Below, one piece after another: positions 33,335 through 41,081 of a DNA stretch of 64,000 nucleotides (within the stretch, counting starts at the first letter, position 1; every line of letters starts with the position of its first letter). The position numbers and the translations under genes are program-made. The stretch is from Miltoncostaea sp050249835 (GTDB lineage Bacteria; Actinomycetota; Thermoleophilia; Miltoncostaeales; Miltoncostaeaceae), in NCBI GenBank assembly GCA_050249835.1, contig JBFWPT010000014.1:1-64000 (forward strand), in the 5' to 3' direction. The notes beneath the pieces were generated by a model. That model had not been told where the DNA came from. It did not search any database and saw nothing but the letters and a program-made list of their open reading frames with translations.

Positions 33335-34476
33335 CTCACCGTCCAGCGCACCTCGACGCGGTCGCCGGCGCGGAAGCGCGTCTCGTCGCTCCGGCCGACG
33401 ATGAGCTTCGACGAGGGGTCGATGAGGTCGCCGACCGCCTGACCCCTGCGGTTCGACAGGAAGGTCATGCGGACGCCCGACGCCGTGCGGCGGCAGGTCG
33501 TCCTCACCGGCGGGGCGCCACCGCGCGCGCCGCCCCTGACCCGGACGCCGAGGACGGAGCACCGGCGGGCGGCATGGGCGACCCGCTCGTTGGGCCGCCG
33601 GCGCGCCCGCTGCAGGTCGTCGGCGCGCTGGAGGATGCGCGCGACGGCGAGCGCGCACGTCGCGAAGTCACCCCCCGCGGTCCCGTCCCGCGCCCAGGCC
33701 TCGAGCGAATTGTGGCGGCTGAGCAGCAGCAGCACGCAGACCCTGGCTGCCTTCGCCTGGTTCTGGTGGGAGACCTGCAGGCCCCCGGCGAACACGGCGT
33801 CGGGGTCGTTGATGAGGCCGCCGCCCTTCCTGCGCAGGAAGATGTCGACCTCGCAGGAGCCCTGGACCGGGCCGGGCGGCGCGACCTGCAAGAGCGCGGC
33901 GGGCGGCCTGCACCCGGCCGCCGGGAAGGGCAGCGCGGCCGGCCTCCCCGGCCGCGGGGCGGCGTACGAGGTGAGGGCCCCCGGCACCGGCCGGGTGGCG
34001 CGCGGGACGATCGCCGGGGCCGTGGGCGCGGGGGCGGCGGGCGGGCCGCCCGTCCTGGTGACCGTGCTCACGTGGGTCTCGCCGTTCCGGGACGGGGGTC
34101 CCGTCATCGTCAGGCTGCCGGTGCCGCTCGCGCAGTCCTGCGCCAGGGTCCAGCGGTAGGCGCCCGTGGTGACCTTGTCGTTGGCCACGAAGGTGATCGT
34201 CAGCTCCTGGCCGGACAGGGTGGCCGTTCCCGTCGCGAAGCCGATGCCGGTCTCCGTGGCCTGGCCGCCGGCATCGACCGTCCACGTCGTCGACCCGATG
34301 TCGGCCGTCACGTGCACCCACGTGCCGACGGCCGTGCAACCGGGCGCCACCTGGGTCGCCGACCCGGTGGCGCCGGCGGCCATGCCGGCCGGCAGCGCGA
34401 CCACAGCCGCGGCCAGCAGCGCCAGCGCCCACAGGATGGGGCGGCGGAACCTGCCGGGACGGGGGACCGGACGCAC
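33331..34476 (-). CDS. Secreted hypothetical protein
   Basis: Protein of 381 residues with a signal peptide (PILWALALLAAAVVALPAGMAAGATG, cleavage after about residue 37). The first half reads like a lipocalin-like or beta-rich domain: VGTWVHVTADIGSTTWTVDAGGQATETGIGFATGTATLSGQELTITFVAND...YRWTLAQDCASGTGSLTMTGP, resembling an exported small beta-barrel. A Pro/Ala linker and a Cys-containing Arg-rich C-terminal half follow. I do not recognise the C-terminal half. Start GTG 34476 with a housekeeping-like promoter just upstream (34485-34513). The transcript may be leaderless. Confidence 0.65.
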   Translation of the reverse strand: MRPVPRPGRFRRPILWALALLAAAVVALPAGMAAGATGSATQVAPGCTAVGTWVHVTADIGSTTWTVDAGGQATETGIGFATGTATLSGQELTITFVANDKVTTGAYRWTLAQDCASGTGSLTMTGPPSRNGETHVSTVTRTGGPPAAPAPTAPAIVPRATRPVPGALTSYAAPRPGRPAALPFPAAGCRPPAALLQVAPPGPVQGSCEVDIFLRRKGGGLINDPDAVFAGGLQVSHQNQAKAARVCVLLLLSRHNSLEAWARDGTAGGDFATCALAVARILQRADDLQRARRRPNERVAHAARRCSVLGVRVRGGARGGAPPVRTTCRRTASGVRMTFLSNRRGQAVGDLIDPSSKLIVGRSDETRFRAGDRVEVRWTVS

Positions 34477-34484
34477 CGACGCCC

Positions 34485-34513
34485 TTATTTCAGGCGGTGC
34501 CGGGCCCCGTCAA
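34485..34513 (-). promoter_or_regulatory. Housekeeping-type promoter for the secreted hypothetical protein
   Basis: Minus strand TTGACG, 17 bases, AAATAA. The -35 is a full match to five of six consensus bases. The predicted start of transcription is within about 2 bases of GTG 34476. It overlaps the end of the fliT-like gene region. Confidence 0.5.
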
Positions 34514-34520
34514 GATATTG

Positions 34521-34865
34521 CTAGTTCGAGGAGTCGAGGTAGAGCGAGTGGCCGGTCGCCGGGGGGCGGTAGCCGGCGAGGGCGGAGCGGCCGGCGCGCA
34601 GGCCGCCGATCTCCGAGCGCAGCGCGTCCCGGGCGGCGGCGGCCCGCTGGGCCAGCTCCTCCTGGTCCCGGCGCAGCAGGTCGGCCAGGGCGCGGGCCTC
34701 GGCCAGGTCGGCACCGGCCGGCGGCGGCGCGCCGCCGGGGGTGATGCGGGCCTGCAGGCGGCGGCGCTCCCCGTCGAGCAGCGACAGCCGCTCCAGGTCG
34801 CCCTCCCCGAGGGCCTCGGCCTGCTCCAGCTGCAGCGCGCGCAGGCGGCGGAGCTCAGCCAGCAA
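34521..34865 (-). CDS. FliT/FlgN-like flagellar chaperone
   Basis: Helical protein of 114 residues (ELRRLRALQLEQAEALGEGDLERLSLLDGERRRLQARI, then long Ala/Arg/Glu helices LAEARALADLLRRDQEELAQRAAAARDALRSEIGGLRAG). It overlaps fliS by 11 bases and closes the flaG-fliD-fliS operon, where FliT (chaperone of FliD) normally sits. Sequence identity to FliT is low and the call rests largely on position, size and helix pattern; FlgN is the alternative. Confidence 0.65.
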   Translation of the reverse strand: MLAELRRLRALQLEQAEALGEGDLERLSLLDGERRRLQARITPGGAPPPAGADLAEARALADLLRRDQEELAQRAAAARDALRSEIGGLRAGRSALAGYRPPATGHSLYLDSSN

Positions 34866-35271
34866 GGTTGACGCCCACCACCGGGCCGCGGGCCGTCGCG
34901 GCGGGCCGCGGCGTCGCGGCGATCTGCACCCACGCCGCGCGCAGCTCGGCCATGTGGCGCACCGCCTCGTCGATCTGGGCCACGTCCTGCGACAGGCGGC
35001 CGGTGGTGAGCCGCTCGCCCACGTAGTCGTAGATGCTCGCCAGGTTCTGGGCGATCGGCCCCTGAGTCATGTCCAGGGTCACCCGCAGCTCGGTGACGAT
35101 CGCCTGGGCCTTCGTGAGCCGGATCCCGGCCTCGCCGACGTCGCCCCGCTCGAACGCGGCCTTCGCCTGCGCCGAGAAGCGCAGGAACCCGTCGTACAGC
35201 ATCACCACCAGCTGACCGGGGGTGGCCGTCTGGGTCGTGTGGCTCGCGTACTGCCGCAGCTCGGTCAACAC
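34855..35271 (-). CDS. fliS: Flagellin export chaperone FliS
   Basis: Chaperone of 138 residues that holds flagellin before export. Family sequences are clear: QTATPGQLVVMLYDGFLRFSAQAKAAFERGDVGEAGIRLTKAQAIVTELRVTLDMTQGPIAQNLASIYDYVGERL. A short Pro/Ala tail is present. Start GTG 35271, 75 bases after the fliD stop, with GGGAGG about 10 bases upstream. In FliW/CsrA systems FliS helps control flagellin levels; csrA is encoded here, but no fliW is in the window. Confidence 0.93.
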   Translation of the reverse strand: MLTELRQYASHTTQTATPGQLVVMLYDGFLRFSAQAKAAFERGDVGEAGIRLTKAQAIVTELRVTLDMTQGPIAQNLASIYDYVGERLTTGRLSQDVAQIDEAVRHMAELRAAWVQIAATPRPAATARGPVVGVNLAG

Positions 35272-35346
35272 GGTGGGGGGCCTCCCGGGGTGCTCGTCGT
35301 AGATCGGTGGTGGGCGCCCCGCGGGACCGGGACGTGCTGTCGTGCC

Positions 35347-36663
35347 CTACAGGCCGGAGAGCCGCGAGGCGAGATCCGCCCCCTGGCTCTGGAACTGCGA
35401 GACCGCCGTCTCCATCGCGGTCCACTGCTGGCGGAGGCGCTTCTCCTTGAGGTCCATGATCGCCTCGAGGCCGGAGATCTTCTCGTCGAGCCGCTGGAGC
35501 GACGACGTGTACCCGGTCAGCCGCGCCGAGAGGATGTCGCTGGAGAACGAGTTGGCGAACGCCTGGATCTGGCGGGCGATGCCGTCGCCGGCGCCGATGC
35601 CGTCCGTCCCGTCCTCGCGGCCGAAGACCTCGGCGACCGCGTTCGGGTCGGCCTTGAGGGCGTTCGTGAACGCGGCCTGGTCCAGGGTGAGCGTGCCGTC
35701 GCGCGCGGCGGTGATGCCGATCTGGGCGAGCGAGTCGTAGGCCCCGCCGAGGCCCTGCACCGCGGAGCCCAGGATGCCGCGCAGCTGGCCGCCGAGCGAC
35801 GAGATCGACGAGTCGCCCTGCAGCGTGCCGGCGGTCTTCGTCGCGGCGTCGTAGGCCGTCGTCTTCTTCACGTTGGAGATGACGGCGTTGTAGGCGTCCA
35901 CGAACGCCTGGGCCGTCTTCACCGACGCGGCCGTGTCGGCGCCCACCGTGACGGTGGTCGAGCCGACCTTCGACAACGACAGGGAGACGCCGTTGATGGC
36001 GCCCTCGATGGCGTTGCCGCTGCTCGTGACGGGCAGGCCGTTGACCGTGGCGGCGGCGTCCTGGCCGGTCTGGGTGGTGGTGAACCCGAACCCGGCGGCG
36101 GCGCTGCCGCCCACCGTGATCGAGCCGGCGGCGCCGGAGTCCTTGGCGATCAGCACCAGGCGGTCGTTGATGACGCTCGCCGAGACGCCGACGTCATCGG
36201 TGCCGTTGATGCGGTCCGCGAACGACTGCAGCGTCTCGCCCGTGTTCACCGTGACCGAGGCGGTCTCGCCTCCGACGGTGATGTCCAGGGCCTGACCGGC
36301 GGTCAGGGCCGGGGAGGTGCCCGAGGCCATCGTGTGCGCCTGCGCGAGCGCGCTGACGACGACGTTGTAGGTGCCGGCCGCGGCCTGCGGGCCGACGCTC
36401 GCCGTCAGGACCGTGGGGTCCGCGGCGGAGGCCGTCTTGTCCTGCAGCGCGTTCGGCGCGTACATCGCGGCCGCCGCGTCCTTCAGCTTGCCGAGCAGGC
36501 CGTTGATCTCCTGGACCACGCCCTGCTTCTGCTTGATCCGGTCCTTGTCGGCCTCGATCCGGTCGATCGGCATGCGCTCGATCTTCATGAGCGCCTGGAT
36601 GATCGACGCGGTGTCGATGCCGCTGCCGAGGCCGCTGAAGGTGATGGCCGGGTTGGTGCTCAC
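35347..36663 (-). CDS. fliD: Flagellar filament cap protein FliD (HAP2)
   Basis: Filament cap of 438 residues. The N-terminal FliD domain is clear (ITFSGLGSGIDTASIIQALMKIERMPIDRIEADKDRIKQKQGVVQEINGLLGKLKDAAAAM), as is the C-terminal domain (TLTLDQAAFTNALKADPNAVAEVFG and SRRLTGYTSSLQRLDEKISGLEAIMDLKEKRLRQQWTAMETAVSQFQSQGADLASRL-like ending). The Ala/Gly/Thr-rich middle forms the outer lobes. Start GTG 36663 overlaps the flaG stop as GTGA. Transcribed with flaG from the promoter at 37054. Confidence 0.94.
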   Translation of the reverse strand: MSTNPAITFSGLGSGIDTASIIQALMKIERMPIDRIEADKDRIKQKQGVVQEINGLLGKLKDAAAAMYAPNALQDKTASAADPTVLTASVGPQAAAGTYNVVVSALAQAHTMASGTSPALTAGQALDITVGGETASVTVNTGETLQSFADRINGTDDVGVSASVINDRLVLIAKDSGAAGSITVGGSAAAGFGFTTTQTGQDAAATVNGLPVTSSGNAIEGAINGVSLSLSKVGSTTVTVGADTAASVKTAQAFVDAYNAVISNVKKTTAYDAATKTAGTLQGDSSISSLGGQLRGILGSAVQGLGGAYDSLAQIGITAARDGTLTLDQAAFTNALKADPNAVAEVFGREDGTDGIGAGDGIARQIQAFANSFSSDILSARLTGYTSSLQRLDEKISGLEAIMDLKEKRLRQQWTAMETAVSQFQSQGADLASRLSGL

Positions 36664-37001
36664 CGGACCTCGTCCACCCGCAGGCCCGTGGCGCCGAGGG
36701 AGGCGAGCACGTCGAGGACCTCACGCGAGGGGAACTCGCGGAGCACCTCGCCCGACGCCCTCTCGTACATGGTCACGGTCATCATGCTCGTCGCCTCGTG
36801 GATCTCGAACCTGGCGTCCACATCGGCGGCGGTCAGGGTGAACTTGAGCGAGCTCGGCGGCCGGAACGCCTCGACGGCGTCGGCCGCGGGATCGGGTCGC
36901 TCGTTCCTGGGTGGTGGTGGTACCGCCCCGGCCGGCGATGCGCGCTCGGGACGGAGCACGGGCTCGCGATTGTCGGGCGGGCGGGGCGCGGTGACGTCCA
37001 T
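36660..37001 (-). CDS. flaG: FlaG family flagellar protein
   Basis: Protein of 113 residues. The N-terminal half is Pro/Arg-rich; the C-terminal half is the FlaG domain (LKFTLTAADVDARFEIHEATSMMTVTMYERASGEVLREFPSREVLDVLASLG), of which LKF and V.V.D..T..VIRxIP-like patterns are typical. FlaG modulates filament length in some bacteria. ATG 37001 has GAGG five bases upstream. First gene of flaG-fliD-fliS-fliT. Confidence 0.86.
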   Translation of the reverse strand: MDVTAPRPPDNREPVLRPERASPAGAVPPPPRNERPDPAADAVEAFRPPSSLKFTLTAADVDARFEIHEATSMMTVTMYERASGEVLREFPSREVLDVLASLGATGLRVDEVR

Positions 37002-37053
37002 GTCATCCTCGCTTGTCGCTCGTGGACCCGGAAGGCACCCGGGCCTGATCCGT

Positions 37054-37080
37054 CTATCGGCATCCCGTCACCAGACTTGA
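37054..37080 (-). promoter_or_regulatory. Flagellar sigma (SigD/FliA-like) promoter for flaG-fliD-fliS-fliT
   Basis: Minus strand TCAA-N15-GCCGATAG. The leader to flaG is about 45 bases and has room for a ribosome site. Confidence 0.75.
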
Positions 37081-37145
37081 GGCACGGCGACGTCCCCGGC
37101 GCGACGGACGCGCCGGGGACCGCGGGTGACGCCGGTGCGGGGGCG

Positions 37146-39200
37146 CTACTGCGCGGCGCCCGCCAGGAGGGAGAGCGACTGGCGCAGCTCGCGAAGGACG
37201 CTGGAGTGCGGGTACGCCACGAGCCCCTCGCGTACGACCGCGTCGGCGTCGGCGTACCGGCCGGAACCCGCCAGCAGACCGGCGAGGTCGAGGTGCCGGG
37301 ACATGTTCTGCGGGTCGATCTGCAGGGCGGCCGAGAGGAACGCCTCGGCGTCCTCGCCGAGGCCCTTGCTCTGGCAGATGCGCCCCAGGGCCGCGTAGGC
37401 CTCGGGGCTCTCGTGGCCGGCGCGCACGGCCGCCATCAGGCGGTCCGCGGCGGGGTCCGGGAAGTCGTTGACGTAGAGCATGTACCCGAGCCGGCGGTCC
37501 ACGTCGCCCGGCTCGTCGGCCAGGGAGTAGGCCAGCGGCACGAGGGCGTTGAACGCGTCGAGCTCCCCGAGCTCGAGGAGCGTCCCGGCCATCTCCAGCA
37601 CGGCGCCGAGGGCGCCGGCCCGGTCGATGCCGGCCTGCAGCTCCGGCACGACGCCGGACTGGGCCTCCAGCGCGGCCTCGTAGGCCGCGGCGAACAGGCC
37701 GTCGGCGACGGGGCGCAGCTCGTCGATGGCGGAGCGGGTCTCACCCTCGTCGCCGGCGATGATCCCGATGAGGACCGTCTTCGCCAGGGCCAGGTGCCGG
37801 CTCGCGCTGCTCGGGGTGATGCCGGCGAGCTGGGCGCGGGCGCCGGGCAGGTCGCCCAGGTGGATGAGGGCGTCGGCCATCGCGAGGCGGATGGGCGCCT
37901 CCTCGGGGCTCAGCTCGCGGGCCTCGGCGAGCACCGCGAGCGCGTGCTCCGCGTGGCCCTCCGAGAGCAGCACCGTGGCGACGGCGACCAGGGAGTCGCT
38001 GCGCTTGGTGGTGCCGATGATGCGCGCCATGAACTCGCGCACCTCGAGGGGCGGGTCGCTCCGCAGCAGGAGCTGCGTGAGCCGCATCACGGGGGACGCG
38101 TAGTGGCCGCCGGCGGTGCGGATGGCATTGCGCTGGCAGCGCACGGCCTCGACCGTGTCGCCCATCATCTCGTGCAGGACGCCCAGCGAGTGCCAGGAGT
38201 AGAAGGACCCCATCCCGGCCTGGGCCAGGTAGCGGTCGCCGCCGTGGTCGCCGAGGTCGATGGCCCGGCGGAAGCTCTTCACGGCCGCCCGGTACTCGCG
38301 GCGGTTGGAGTGGACCTGGCCCTGCAGGTAGTGCAGGTCCGTGAAGTCCGGGTACGCCTGGAGCGCGTCGGCGAGGACGTCGAGCGCCTCGTCGTACCGC
38401 TCGAGCGAGTTCAGGGTGGCCACGATGTTCCGCAGCAGCAGCGAGGCGTAGTACGCCTGCAGGTTCTCGAGCGTCCCGAAGGAGCGCTGGAAGTAGTCGA
38501 GCGCCTCCTCGTGGCGGCCGACGCGCTGGAACTCGACGCCCGCGTTGAAGAGCGTGAACGAGTCGGTGGGCTTGCGGGCCACCTCCTCCATCACGATCGC
38601 CATGTTGCGGTCGGTCTTCTCCTTGGCCCGGCTCGTCGGCTCGAGGTAGCCGTAGTGGTGGATCTCGATGCCCACGAAGAGGGTGCAGGTGCCGCCCTCG
38701 GGGTCCACCGTGCCCATGATCTGCTCGTGGAGGGCGCCGGTGTAGCGGTAGGCGGGCCGGTTGCGGAAGACGCGGAACGCGGAGTTGACCACGCTCTCGA
38801 TCCCGCGCTCCTCACCGATGAAGTTGACCTCGCGCAGGCAGTAGCCCTCGATGGCCTCGTCGTGCAGCAGCTCGCGCAGGCGGGCGCCGTCGACGAGCTC
38901 CTCGTCGGCGTCGAGCACCAGGATCCAGTCGCCGGTGGCGGCGTCGATCGAGGTGTTGCGGGGGGCCGCGAAGTCGCCGCGCCACTCCTCGTGCAGGACC
39001 GTCGCGCCGAACGACGCGGCGATCTCCACCGAGCGGTCGACCGAGCCGGTGTCCACGATCACGATCTCGTCGACGACGCCCTGGACGCTGGTGAGGCACC
39101 GGGCGAGGTGCTCCTCCTCGTCGCGCATGATCATGCACAGCGACAGCCGCTGGGGGGCGCGCTCCACGGGCGCCTGCAGGCTGGCGATCTTCAGGCCCAT
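37146..39200 (-). CDS. GT2 glycosyltransferase with C-terminal TPR region, under flagellar promoter
   Basis: Protein of 684 residues. The GT2 domain (20-230) begins LSLCMIMRDEEEHLARCLTSVQGVVDEIVIVDTGSVDRSVEIAASFGATVLHEEWRGDFAAPRNTSIDAATGDWILVLDADEELV, with the DxD-type metal site in DADEE. From about residue 240 onward are many TPR-like helical repeats (FNAGVEFQRVGRHEEALDYFQRSFG). Such GT2-TPR proteins are common in flagellin or surface glycosylation. The flagellar promoter at 39230-39256 and a GAGGAAGG ribosome site support a filament glycosylation role (inference). Confidence 0.87.
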   Translation of the reverse strand: MGLKIASLQAPVERAPQRLSLCMIMRDEEEHLARCLTSVQGVVDEIVIVDTGSVDRSVEIAASFGATVLHEEWRGDFAAPRNTSIDAATGDWILVLDADEELVDGARLRELLHDEAIEGYCLREVNFIGEERGIESVVNSAFRVFRNRPAYRYTGALHEQIMGTVDPEGGTCTLFVGIEIHHYGYLEPTSRAKEKTDRNMAIVMEEVARKPTDSFTLFNAGVEFQRVGRHEEALDYFQRSFGTLENLQAYYASLLLRNIVATLNSLERYDEALDVLADALQAYPDFTDLHYLQGQVHSNRREYRAAVKSFRRAIDLGDHGGDRYLAQAGMGSFYSWHSLGVLHEMMGDTVEAVRCQRNAIRTAGGHYASPVMRLTQLLLRSDPPLEVREFMARIIGTTKRSDSLVAVATVLLSEGHAEHALAVLAEARELSPEEAPIRLAMADALIHLGDLPGARAQLAGITPSSASRHLALAKTVLIGIIAGDEGETRSAIDELRPVADGLFAAAYEAALEAQSGVVPELQAGIDRAGALGAVLEMAGTLLELGELDAFNALVPLAYSLADEPGDVDRRLGYMLYVNDFPDPAADRLMAAVRAGHESPEAYAALGRICQSKGLGEDAEAFLSAALQIDPQNMSRHLDLAGLLAGSGRYADADAVVREGLVAYPHSSVLRELRQSLSLLAGAAQ

Positions 39201-39229
39201 GCCGGTCCTTCCTCGGGTGGTCGCCCCCG

Positions 39230-39256
39230 CTATCGGCGGCGAGCCCCGTTTCTTGA
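39230..39256 (-). promoter_or_regulatory. Flagellar sigma (SigD/FliA-like) promoter for the GT2-TPR gene
   Basis: Minus strand TCAA-N15-GCCGATAG. The gene start is about 30 bases downstream, leaving a normal leader with a GAGGAAGG ribosome site. Confidence 0.72.
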
Positions 39257-39274
39257 GCCGATCCGCCAGGGGCG

Positions 39275-40315
39275 TCAGGGCATCAGCAGCATGGAGTCGC
39301 CGAACTCGTGCCAGAGGTACCCGCCGGCCACCGCCGCGGCGTAGGCCTCCCCCACCAGGCCCTCCCCCGCCACCGCCTCCAGCAGCAGCAGGTGGCTCGC
39401 CTCGGGCTCGTGAAGGCCGGTGACGAGGCCGGTCACGACGCGCGCCGTGCGGTCCGGGCCGAGCACCAGGCCGGTCCAGCCGGCGGTGCGGCGCACCGTC
39501 CCGTCCGGGGCGGCCGCGCTCTCCAGCGCGCGCACGACGGTGGTGCCGACGGCCACCACCCGGCGGCCGGCGGCGCGGGCCTCGTTGACGAGGCGCGCCG
39601 TGGTGCCGGGCACGCGCAGGCGCTCGGGTGCCGGCGGCTCGTGCAGCTCGGGGCTCGACACCCCCGCGTGCAGGACGACCGGCGCCACCACCACGCCGCG
39701 GGCCATGAGGCGCACGAGCAGCGGGGCCGTGAACGGGCGCCCCGCGCTCGGCATCTCGGCGCTGCCCGCCTCGGTGGCGTACACGGTCTGATGGTCGCCC
39801 AGGACGTGCCGCCCCGTGAGGTGCCGGTAGCCGATCGGCCGGCCGTGGGCCGTGAGCCAGGGCCCGGCCGGGGTGGCGGGGGTGACGCGCGCCGCCCAGA
39901 GGCGGCCGGGCTCCGCGGGGTCCGGGAAGGGCTCGTCCAGCACCAGCGACGGGCCGCCCGGCAGCCGCAGCCCGGTGCCCGCCGGGAGCGCCTCCGGCCC
40001 CGTGCCGTCGGCGCGCCGGGGCTCGACCACCCAGCGCCCGTCGTCCAATTGGACCGAGACGTGGAGTCTCTGTGGCGCGCCGTCGTCGCGGACGGCGTCG
40101 ACCGCCGCCGGCAGCGTCGCCGAGGTGTTGACCACCACGAGGTCGCCGGGGCGCAGCTCGTCCGGCAGGTCGCGGAAACGCCGGTGGGTCACCCCGTCCG
40201 GCCGCGCCACCAGCAGCCGCACGCCGTCGCGGGCCAGGCCGCGCCGCTCCGGCGGCTCGTGCGCCTCGCTGCCGGGGGGCAGGGCGAAGCGGGTGGCGGG
40301 CGCCGCAGTGCTCAT
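39275..40315 (-). CDS. QueA-like S-adenosylmethionine:tRNA ribosyltransferase-isomerase (divergent)
   Basis: Protein of 346 residues with the QueA fold: RLLVARPDGVTHRRFRDLPDELRPGDLVVVNTS (38-70), HQTVYATEAGSAEMPSAGRPFTAPLLVRLMARGVVVAPVVLHAGVSS and a C-terminal ARRVVAVGTTVVRALESAA. QueA makes epoxyqueuosine in tRNA wobble bases. However, NDTRVIPARL is NTSATLPAAV here, TAGLHFT is SAGRPFT, and the HVGLGTF and HKMHSE motifs are lost. These changes suggest a paralogue with another substrate. Start ATG 40315 overlaps the SDR stop as ATGA. Confidence 0.78.
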   Translation of the reverse strand: MSTAAPATRFALPPGSEAHEPPERRGLARDGVRLLVARPDGVTHRRFRDLPDELRPGDLVVVNTSATLPAAVDAVRDDGAPQRLHVSVQLDDGRWVVEPRRADGTGPEALPAGTGLRLPGGPSLVLDEPFPDPAEPGRLWAARVTPATPAGPWLTAHGRPIGYRHLTGRHVLGDHQTVYATEAGSAEMPSAGRPFTAPLLVRLMARGVVVAPVVLHAGVSSPELHEPPAPERLRVPGTTARLVNEARAAGRRVVAVGTTVVRALESAAAPDGTVRRTAGWTGLVLGPDRTARVVTGLVTGLHEPEASHLLLLEAVAGEGLVGEAYAAAVAGGYLWHEFGDSMLLMP

Positions 40316-41037
40316 CGGGCGTGGGCCGGGTCGAGCTCGGCGGCCCGGTAACGGCCGCTCGGCAGGTCCCCGTCGATCAGGCGCCACAGGGCGGGCACCA
40401 CGGTCGCCGGGGCCGGCCAGTCGCGCAGGTCGGCGGCCGGCATCGCGGTCGCGAGCATGTCCGTCGCCATCTCCCCCGGGTCGACCGAGTAGATGCGGAC
40501 GGCGGGGTTCTCGGCCGCCAGGGTGGCCGTGATGTGGTCCAGGGCCGCCTTCGACGACCCGTAGCCGCCCCAGCCCTCGTAGGACTCGACGGCCGCGTCG
40601 GAGGAGATGTTGAGGATGGCCCCGCCGCTGCGCTCCAGCAGCGGCAGCGTGAGCTGGCAGAGGGCGAGGGGCGCCAGGACGTTGACCGCGTAGACGTCGG
40701 CGAGGGCGTCGACCGGGTAGTCGGCCATCGCCGGCTGCGGCGCGGGGCCGAGCGTGCTGGCGTTGTTGACGAGGACGTCCAGGCGGCCGAGGCGCCAGAG
40801 CGCCTCCGCGATCAGGGCGCGGTGGGCCGGCTCGGCGACGTCGCCCGGCACGGCGGTCACCCGCCCGGCGGGCATGAAGACCGCGGCGCCGGAGAGGCCG
40901 GCCGGGTCGCGGGCGTCGATCACGACCTGCCAGCCGCGGCCGGCGAGGTCGGCGGCGAGTGCGCGGCCCAGTCCGCGCGATCCCCCGGTCACCAGGGCGA
41001 CGGGGGTGGGTGGGTGCAGAACGGAGGGATTCGTCAT
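40312..41037 (-). CDS. SDR family oxidoreductase
   Basis: Short-chain dehydrogenase of 241 residues: TGGSRGLGRALAADLAGRGW (17-36), NNAS (about 93), NISSDAAVESYEGWGGYGSSKAAL with catalytic Ser, Tyr and Lys (GYGSSK). The reading frame is intact. It overlaps the QueA-like gene and is likely co-transcribed with it. A CTTGAAGTCAAG palindrome lies just upstream. Confidence 0.88.
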   Translation of the reverse strand: MTNPSVLHPPTPVALVTGGSRGLGRALAADLAGRGWQVVIDARDPAGLSGAAVFMPAGRVTAVPGDVAEPAHRALIAEALWRLGRLDVLVNNASTLGPAPQPAMADYPVDALADVYAVNVLAPLALCQLTLPLLERSGGAILNISSDAAVESYEGWGGYGSSKAALDHITATLAAENPAVRIYSVDPGEMATDMLATAMPAADLRDWPAPATVVPALWRLIDGDLPSGRYRAAELDPAHAR

Positions 41038-41048
41038 GCACCGCAGGG

Positions 41049-41081
41049 TAGGACTTAAACCATGCTTGAAGTCAAGCGGCT
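41049..41081 (-). promoter_or_regulatory. Palindromic site upstream of the SDR-QueA-like pair
   Basis: Contains CTTGA-AG-TCAAG, a perfect 5-2-5 palindrome, with a less exact outer repeat (GACTT...AAGTC). On the minus strand a TTGACT -35-like box overlaps it. A repressor at this site would block transcription of the SDR gene; no regulator is adjacent. Role inferred. Confidence 0.35.
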
